Shown here: piece by piece, positions 56,893 to 64,000 of the stretch | Layout: each line of letters opens with the position of its first letter | Numbering within the stretch: position 1 is the first letter of the stretch | DNA from: Perca fluviatilis | Taxonomy: Eukaryota > Chordata > Actinopteri > Perciformes > Percidae | DNA: 64,000 bases | Reading direction: 5' to 3' | Assembly: GCF_010015445.1 (NCBI RefSeq) | Contig: NC_053118.1 | Location: forward strand, 9,970,907 to 10,034,906 | The notes under the pieces: generated by a model | Told to the model about the DNA's origin: nothing | What the model saw: the letters and a program-made list of their open reading frames with translations, nothing else | The model's database searches: none | Position numbers and translations under genes: made by a program

Positions 56893-57355
56893 TAGTCTAT
56901 ATCGATGACGTTTAACCCTGGATTGATCAGGTGCTGCTGGAAATTCTGCTGGATGTCCCTCATTCCGGTGGGATGTCCCTCCCCTTCCTCTTTCTTTGTG
57001 TTGCTGTTCTAAACTCTGGTGGATTTCTGAGGACTATGGTTAACTGCTCCTCAGATCTCTGCAGGGTAAATCCAGACAGCTAGCTAGACTATCTGTCTAA
57101 TCTGAGTTTTCTGTTGCACGACTAAAACAACTTTTGAACGTACACATGTTCCACCAAAACAAGTTCCTTCCCGAGGCTATTTAGCAGCGGCACCGTGGCT
57201 CAGTCCGGCGCTTAGCACCGCCCAAGACGATCGTGATTGCTTTAAAGAAATGCCAATAAACCAGAGCACGTTTTTCTCCCATCCAGGAATGCTGTGTGGA
57301 CTAGCCAGCCCCTCCTCCGTAGCGCTGTGGAGGAAGGTCTGGCAATGCGAGACTA
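56893..57355 (+). mobile_element. Family C short transposon, copy 5, with 9-bp duplication
   Basis: Starts TAGTCTATATCGATGACG and ends GCAATGCGAGACTA. It is flanked on both sides by GGGCTAGAT (56884-56892 and 57356-57364), an exact 9-bp target duplication. It carries all family C landmarks and no transposase. It lies in ascc3 intron 4. Confidence 0.9.
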
Positions 57356-57663
57356 GGGCTAGATAGATAGTAGGGCTGGGTGCTATTTCTGTATTATTAA
57401 TTAACAATTTTAAGTGAAATATTTATTTTTATATGATCATTTTTTTTTTTTTAGTTAGATTTATTTGATGACTTATTTTGCGTTGTTTGATTGATTATTC
57501 CAAGCAAATTGTAAAAAAAGAAAAAAGCCTTTTGTTTTACATGTAGTTTTGTTAGCCTGATGTTTATACTGAATTGCAAAAAAAAATAAAAATGTCACCT
57601 TACTTTTCAGCCTGACATCTTGTTCATGTTCTCAGGGTATTTCTGATTAGATCCGCCCCTATC
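57356..57663. other. Short intron stretch, no feature recognised
   Basis: AT-rich with polyA/T runs. Confidence 0.4.
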
Positions 57664-57671
57664 ACTATCAT

Positions 57672-58275
57672 TAGGGATGCACCGAAATGAAAATTCTTGG
57701 CCAAAACCGAAAACCGAAAAAGAGGAAACCAAGACCGAAAACTGAAACACTGAAAGAAATGATGCCAGTTATTAGTACCATTGCATTTATGGCTATGACT
57801 GTGTACTAACTTTACTAAAATCAAGGCATTGCAATTGTATAAATTAATATTAAAGTTTAATTACAAAAATATCTAGCAGAAATATGGCTACATTCTGATA
57901 GTCACATACAGTATATAGTAGCCTAAGAACAGAATAGCTTACTTATTATTATTTGAGGCACTTTCTTGCAGGATTTCAACGAACATATCAGACAACAAGG
58001 GTGCATGCCCCTCATCTGGTGCAGAGAGACGAGTCTTTTTTTCTGCGCTCTGATCTCCTCCTGCGCTGGGCGCTGCTCCGTCTCCACGCGGGTTCTCCGC
58101 ATCCATCGCGGCCTGGATCATTTCACGTGCGCCCTGCTTTATTTCCGCATCCAAGTAATGGTCTTTATAACGCCGATCAAGTACAGTCGCGATGAAGTGC
58201 AGAGGATCCGAATAGATCTCACTGAAACGTGTGCTGACAGACTCTAAGAGTGGCCGAATATTCGGTGCATCCCTA
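57672..58275 (-). mobile_element. hAT element with transposase C-terminal fragment
   Basis: Perfect 15-bp terminal inverted repeats (TAGGGATGCACCGAA at the left; TTCGGTGCATCCCTA at the right) and an exact 8-bp target duplication, ACTATCAT, at 57664-57671 and 58276-58283. The minus-strand reading 57939-58283 has FSEIYSDPLHFIATVLDRRY, a conserved region near the C-terminal end of hAT transposases. Only this short C-terminal part is kept, so the copy is deleted and non-autonomous, but the ends are fresh. Confidence 0.9.
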
Positions 58276-58283
58276 ACTATCAT

Positions 58284-59620
<1,337 letters not shown>

Positions 59621-59738
59621 GAAATAGAAGTTGCAAAGAATTGTATAACTTCAGCTGGATACAGTTAGTTCCAATGTTTCTCACGTAGTTGACATTTGGA
59701 AGCAAACTCTCCCACTGACATCTTTAGATATAGAATGC

Positions 59739-59785
59739 CGTGTGTGTCTGTGTGTGTCTGTGTGTGTCTGTGTGTGTCTGTGTGT
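59739..59785. repeat. TGTGTGTC microsatellite
   Basis: About five units of an 8-bp TGTGTGTC repeat. Confidence 0.9.
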
Positions 59786-60146
59786 CTGCAGACTCTCCAT
59801 GCATCTACCTCTGTACCTCCGTACCATCAAAGACAACAATGGAGAGAAGTTGCTTATTATTATTTCTCATTGCTGATCATCATTTGCTGACATTTTGTTG
59901 TTGTCAATGAGCTCTGGGTGGGTGGGTGGGGGCTGGTACAGTGAAAGGCCATTTGGTTACATACAGAAGTAGATTAGGAAGGCAGTTTCACATTGCATGT
60001 TTAAGTAATTAGCCTCACGCTATTTAAAGTGCTATTTTCCCAAAAAACTGAGCGCTAGAGATGTGACATCAGAGAGCGGAGGTCTCTTATTTGATACAAC
60101 AAAATAAACATAGGCTGCTTTGCCTGGCCACACGTTCCCTTAAGCT
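59786..60146. other. Intron DNA, no feature recognised
   Basis: A GGGTGGGTGGGG run at 59916-59931, otherwise nothing. Confidence 0.4.
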
Positions 60147-60470
60147 AGGGCTGTGCGAATAATCGAAATTTGAATCTGATTTCGGCTTCTCACGATCACA
60201 AAAACAGAATAATCGAGGAAAAACAATTATATTCCACATTTTGTCTTGTGTTCTGAATGAAAAAAAAATAGTTCAAATTGGTAAAGTATGAAGGGAAATT
60301 TCACAGTTCTACGTGTTTTCACTGTTGATTTGTTAAACTTTTTCGCTGTTTTTGAAGTTCAGTAATTGCAACTTCATTCCAAAAGTCAACGAGTTGTCGT
60401 GTTTATTAATCATGATTTCAATATTGACCAAAATAATCGTGATTATGATTTTTACCCAGCCAATGCAGGT
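60147..60470. mobile_element. hAT-like MITE (TAGGGCTGTGCGAATAATCG)
   Basis: The left end TAGGGCTGTGCGAATAATCG and interior AATAATCGTGATTATGATTT words are typical of hAT MITEs in fish. The right end has decayed. Confidence 0.55.
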
Positions 60471-60595
60471 GAATAAATCTGTACTCTTTTCTTAGGTTTG
60501 CCATTGTGTGTTTACATTTTTACAATCAGAAATAATTCTTAAAAAGAAAAAAGGAACTCCATAATCTTGTTCACACTTTACTCCGCTTTCATGTA

Positions 60596-60838
60596 GGGCT
60601 GGGCAATATATCGATATTATATCAATATAGTGATATGATACTTGATATTGTCTTAGATTTTGGATATCTTAATATGGCATAATTGTTTTTTTTCCCCCTA
60701 GTTTTAAAGGCTATAATTATGTAATTTTCTGAACTTACCAGACTGTTCTAGCTGTTCTTTTATTTCCCTTTACCCACTTAGTCATTATATCCACATAACA
60801 TGGTGATATCTCATTTTCTCCATATCGCCCAGCCCTGC
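60596..60838. mobile_element. hAT-like MITE (TAGGGCTGGGCAATAT ends)
   Basis: Left TAGGGCTGGGCAATAT and right ATATCGCCCAGCCCT: terminal inverted repeats of about 14-16 bp with one mismatch. It is short and non-coding. A related start (ATAGGGCTGAGCAATATGG) is seen again at 61180. Confidence 0.65.
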
Positions 60839-62651
60839 CATGATTTGCCACACTGCCTTAATTAGCGCACTGCAGACTGAATGGAAAGAAATAGCTCACT
60901 ACTGGAAATATTTCACGCTTCTGAAAATACCGTGGCTAAAAAAGGTTACTGAGGAATGTATTTAAACTTTTAACGTACACCCCAACATGTAAACATTTTA
61001 CAGTGTACATTGACAATTGCAGACCATTGCAGCAAAACGCACTTCAGAATAGATCAGACTATAGGCTGTATAGTCACCCTTCCATGCAGTGCTTCTAAAC
61101 ATATGTCCTGTGTTACTAATTTCTGTTTGCCATGTTGCAAACCATCTGTTACATTCCTTCCCCCAGAGAATACTTGGACATAGGGCTGAGCAATATGGAC
61201 CAAAAATCATATCTCTGATTTGCACTGCTAAATGGCGATATACTATATGTATCTAGAGTAGGTTTGTAATACAAAGTGGGCTTATATTCAGTTGTTGACG
61301 GTCAAAGCCACATGTGAGATATCAGAAGCACTGTATGTTGCAATTACATTTTCCTAATATCATATTCATGGCATTGTTTAGTTAATGTGTGTATACTGTA
61401 ATAATTGCCATTTAAACATATATTTATGCCAACACATTTCTTTTCACAAACACTTGCCAAAGTAGGGTAGGAACAAAACAGATCATTTAAATCCTAGTAT
61501 ATTGTGCATATTCATATATGAGCGGTGTATCGTAAATGTAATTGCACTGTATATTTGTCTGGGGTTCATGTTGAATTAGTCTCAGGAGATATACAGCCTA
61601 CAGGCCTGCCCAGTTGTGACTCAATTCAAATAATGCTTTAGTTGTTCCATTTACCAGCTGAAAAATGGAGTCGGCAAGGCTGAATATTTAATCACAGATA
61701 AAGAAGCAGAGGACACAGACGTTTACGCTCCTGACCTGTAGCTTTGCAGATGTGGAGTTATTATACAGTTAATTCTTTGGAACTGGGCTTGCCTGCAGGA
61801 TGGTGGACTGTACAGAATCCATCTGAAGGAGAAACTCTGCCTCTCAGTCCCAGCGGAACCCACACCTAATCAGTCCACTCCAAGGACAGAATTCATGAGT
61901 CCATCAAAGAAAAAAGAAAAAAAAAGAAAAATCTGTTTATCAGGTGAAACTCCAGCCCTCTCCACTCCCTCCCACCCACTCCCGACATACACTACACCCA
62001 ACTCTAATAAAACACATTCAGTGGGACCAATAGAACAGATATAAAAGAGACCACCGAGGGAAACAAAGATAACCCCGACAAAGACGATGGCTGACCTGAC
62101 ATCAAAGTGCGTCTGTTGTTTTAGTTCCCTGCTGTGCTGACTGTTGCCTTCCCGCGGGAGGACAGACTGAAAGAGCAAGCCATAACTCCATGCTGAAAAC
62201 AAACACTGAAAGGACAGGGACAAAAAAAATATACTGCGTTGTTTTACAGTTTGAAATTGCATACACTAGGCCTTCAGGTCTACTATTTTTCAATTAGAGA
62301 GCACAGACTTGATCATCACTTCTGTCTCACAACTATATGGATGATTGTCTGTGCAGCCCCTGTCTCCACTAAGGTTTACATTGTGTGCTGCTGTGCACAG
62401 GGTTTCTTGTTGTTGTTGTTTTTCTCTCACTTGCTAAGTGCCAGGTGGCTATGTTTGGGAGGCTAAGCGGCAGAGCATATTCTGTACCAGGCGGATGGTA
62501 ATTACCAGGTGCACAGTCTTGGCAGTAGAAGCATGTTTGAGAGAGTATCGGCGAGCCATAGGACGTGTATATGTGTTGGGATGTGTGTGTGTGCACGCTG
62601 TTTTGTTTGCTGCTACTGTAGATGACTGCATTTTCCACTCTCTCCCTCCAG
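60839..62651. other. Intron DNA, mostly unrecognised
   Basis: Contains a partial MITE end at 61180-61200 and unique-looking sequence. A minus-strand reading at 61870-62262 has no domain similarity. Confidence 0.4.
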
Positions 62652-62769
62652 CTGTTCGAGCTGCTGGGCCCAGAGGGGCTGGAGATGATCTCCACCCTCC
62701 TCCAGCGGAGGGCGGCCATCGTTGACTGCCTCCTCACCATCCCACCTGACAGGACTGGCTACCCACCAG
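62652..62769 (+). CDS. ascc3: ascc3 coding exon 4 (residues 274-312)
   Basis: Starts with LFELLGPEGLEMISTLLQRR; the first eleven residues are identical to human ASCC3, and the phase (0) agrees with exon 3. The acceptor is CTCCCTCCAG at 62650-62651; the donor is CCACCAG|GTGAGA, GT at 62770, leaving one base (phase 1). Exon length is 118 bases. The C-terminal residues of the exon (IPPDRTGYPP) diverge from mammals, as expected in the linker before the helicase cassettes. The next exon lies beyond the window. Confidence 0.9.
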
Positions 62770-63690
62770 GTGAGACAGCCCCATTGGCATCCAGGTCATC
62801 TCCATGGTAACACAAACTCCACTTGTATTGACTATTTGAAATAGTCATGAATACCACATATTCATTTATGTAGATGGAGAAAGGAGATTAATTTGAACTG
62901 TTCAGACTGACTGAAGGTCTTAATGCTTTTTACGATTTGTCTCTTTTTGTATTGTCATACAGGATAAAAAAATAATTTCTACATATTCTAGGCCACAAAA
63001 ATGAGTATGTCTAGGCCTTACTGCTATTGGGCAGGTTGTTGTGTTTCAGCTCATATTACACCAAATGTATTGCTTTCCGAAGCCAGATGACGACAGATAG
63101 GTGCCAATAACCGAGTGCGTGCAGTGCGTTTGACAGCTCTGGGCAAAGTTACGCTGGAAACCGCTGATCCGTCATATAATATTCATTACATCATTATTTA
63201 TTCGACAAACGTGTTACCATCGCCTATTCGTTGCATTAACTCTTTATCGACAAAATAAAGCCACAACCCTCAAGCGAATGTGAAACCTTTTTAGTGGTAT
63301 TGTGGGATTTTGACGCTTCCATCCAGCTTTTCTAAGTAGATGATTGGCATAAACATGCTTGGGATGGAAATAGTGGATCCTTTCTCTGGACAAAGAACTC
63401 TCCCTGCGGTGGGGAAGCAGAGGGACTGAGCGGCCCGCTGTGGCCTGCTGGCTAGTTAGCTAGCTTGCTAATTCCACCCAACATGCCTTCATGTTACAAT
63501 GGTTACAGAAAAGTTGTCTGGCAATAGCAATATGCTTTATACAATGTGACAAGAGTTTTCTTTTCTTTTTTTTTTTACAATTTTACAAATGTAGTGTCCT
63601 GCTGGCTAGTTAAATAGCTTGCTTGTTAACGCGTATATGGACACCCACCGAGAGTTTCTCTTCACTGACCACTGACAAGCAAAGAAAACG
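62770..63690. other. ascc3 intron 5 start, no repeat recognised
   Basis: Ordinary intron sequence up to the family G repeat. No exon is seen before the edge. Confidence 0.4.
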
Positions 63691-64000
63691 GTCTACACCC
63701 TCCTACAACCGCGATGGCTGCAGCTGATTGGTCGAACACGTCACGTGGGGCTGGCGGCTCCCAAAATTTCAAAACCGACCATAATGGCGTCTCGTTTGGA
63801 ATACTATCTCTTATTTTAAAAAAATAGTTCCCCGAAATGTGTTTCTGAAAACATGTTAAGTGAGAAATAGACCGTGCAGCTGATGAATCTGTCTTCATTT
63901 CAGATCGACAAACGTCAGTTTAAAAGATTTTTGTCAGCTTTTTGGGAGGCGCCGAGCCGGCAGCTGCTCATTTGGAAAAAGTTGGCTGGATTTAACTTTA
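63690..64000 (+). mobile_element. Family G CpG-rich repeat, copy 2 (cut by window edge)
   Basis: Matches 26175-26350 closely, including TGTTTCTGAAAACAT and TCTTCATTTCAGATCGACAA. It continues past the right edge. Confidence 0.6.

Overview
The window is vertebrate nuclear DNA, most likely from a percomorph (perch-like) teleost. Intron-containing coding sequence, long CA/GT and AT microsatellites, many small TIR-flanked DNA transposons (hAT-, Tc1-, PIF/Harbinger- and TTAAAGG-type), L2-like LINE tails and Ty3/Gypsy remnants point that way. No bacterial or viral gene organisation is present.

One protein-coding gene is certain: the 5' part of ascc3 (activating signal cointegrator 1 complex subunit 3, a large Ski2-like RNA/DNA helicase) on the + strand. 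Four coding exons are recognisable by protein similarity, open frame and matching splice sites: 37568-37657, 48403-48553, 54062-54639 and 62652-62769. They give residues 1-312 plus one base of a protein that is about 2,200 residues in other vertebrates. The gene runs off the right edge, and both helicase cassettes lie beyond it. A CpG-elevated stretch at about 36.0-37.0 kb is the likely promoter and first-exon region.

Layout. 1-1.33 kb is CpG-rich, unique-looking sequence that may hold the 5' end of a divergent neighbour (grik2 lies head-to-head with ASCC3 in mammals); this is inference. 1.4-36 kb is intergenic: a mosaic of small transposons, three nested or interleaved inverted repeats, large CA-repeat blocks, a Gypsy reverse transcriptase remnant, an LTR fragment filled with GC-rich minisatellites (30.4-32.3 kb) and three arrays of a 46-bp TATA-containing repeat. 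A few unique stretches (12.2-12.6, 14.05-14.6, 27.3-27.65 kb) look like candidate conserved non-coding elements. From 37.6 kb to the end is ascc3. Its introns hold a Tc1-like foldback element, a zinc-finger transposon exon, a three-level nested transposon (44.74-47.25 kb) with intact target-site duplications, two LINE remnants, hAT elements and copies of a small element that makes 9-bp target duplications.

No new gene system is seen. The most informative observations concern mobile DNA: 9-bp target duplications for a TAGYCT-ended family, the three-level nest, the TTAA/TTAAAGG signature shared by several elements, the internal 46-bp array that varies from 3 to 14 copies, and large near-perfect palindromes.
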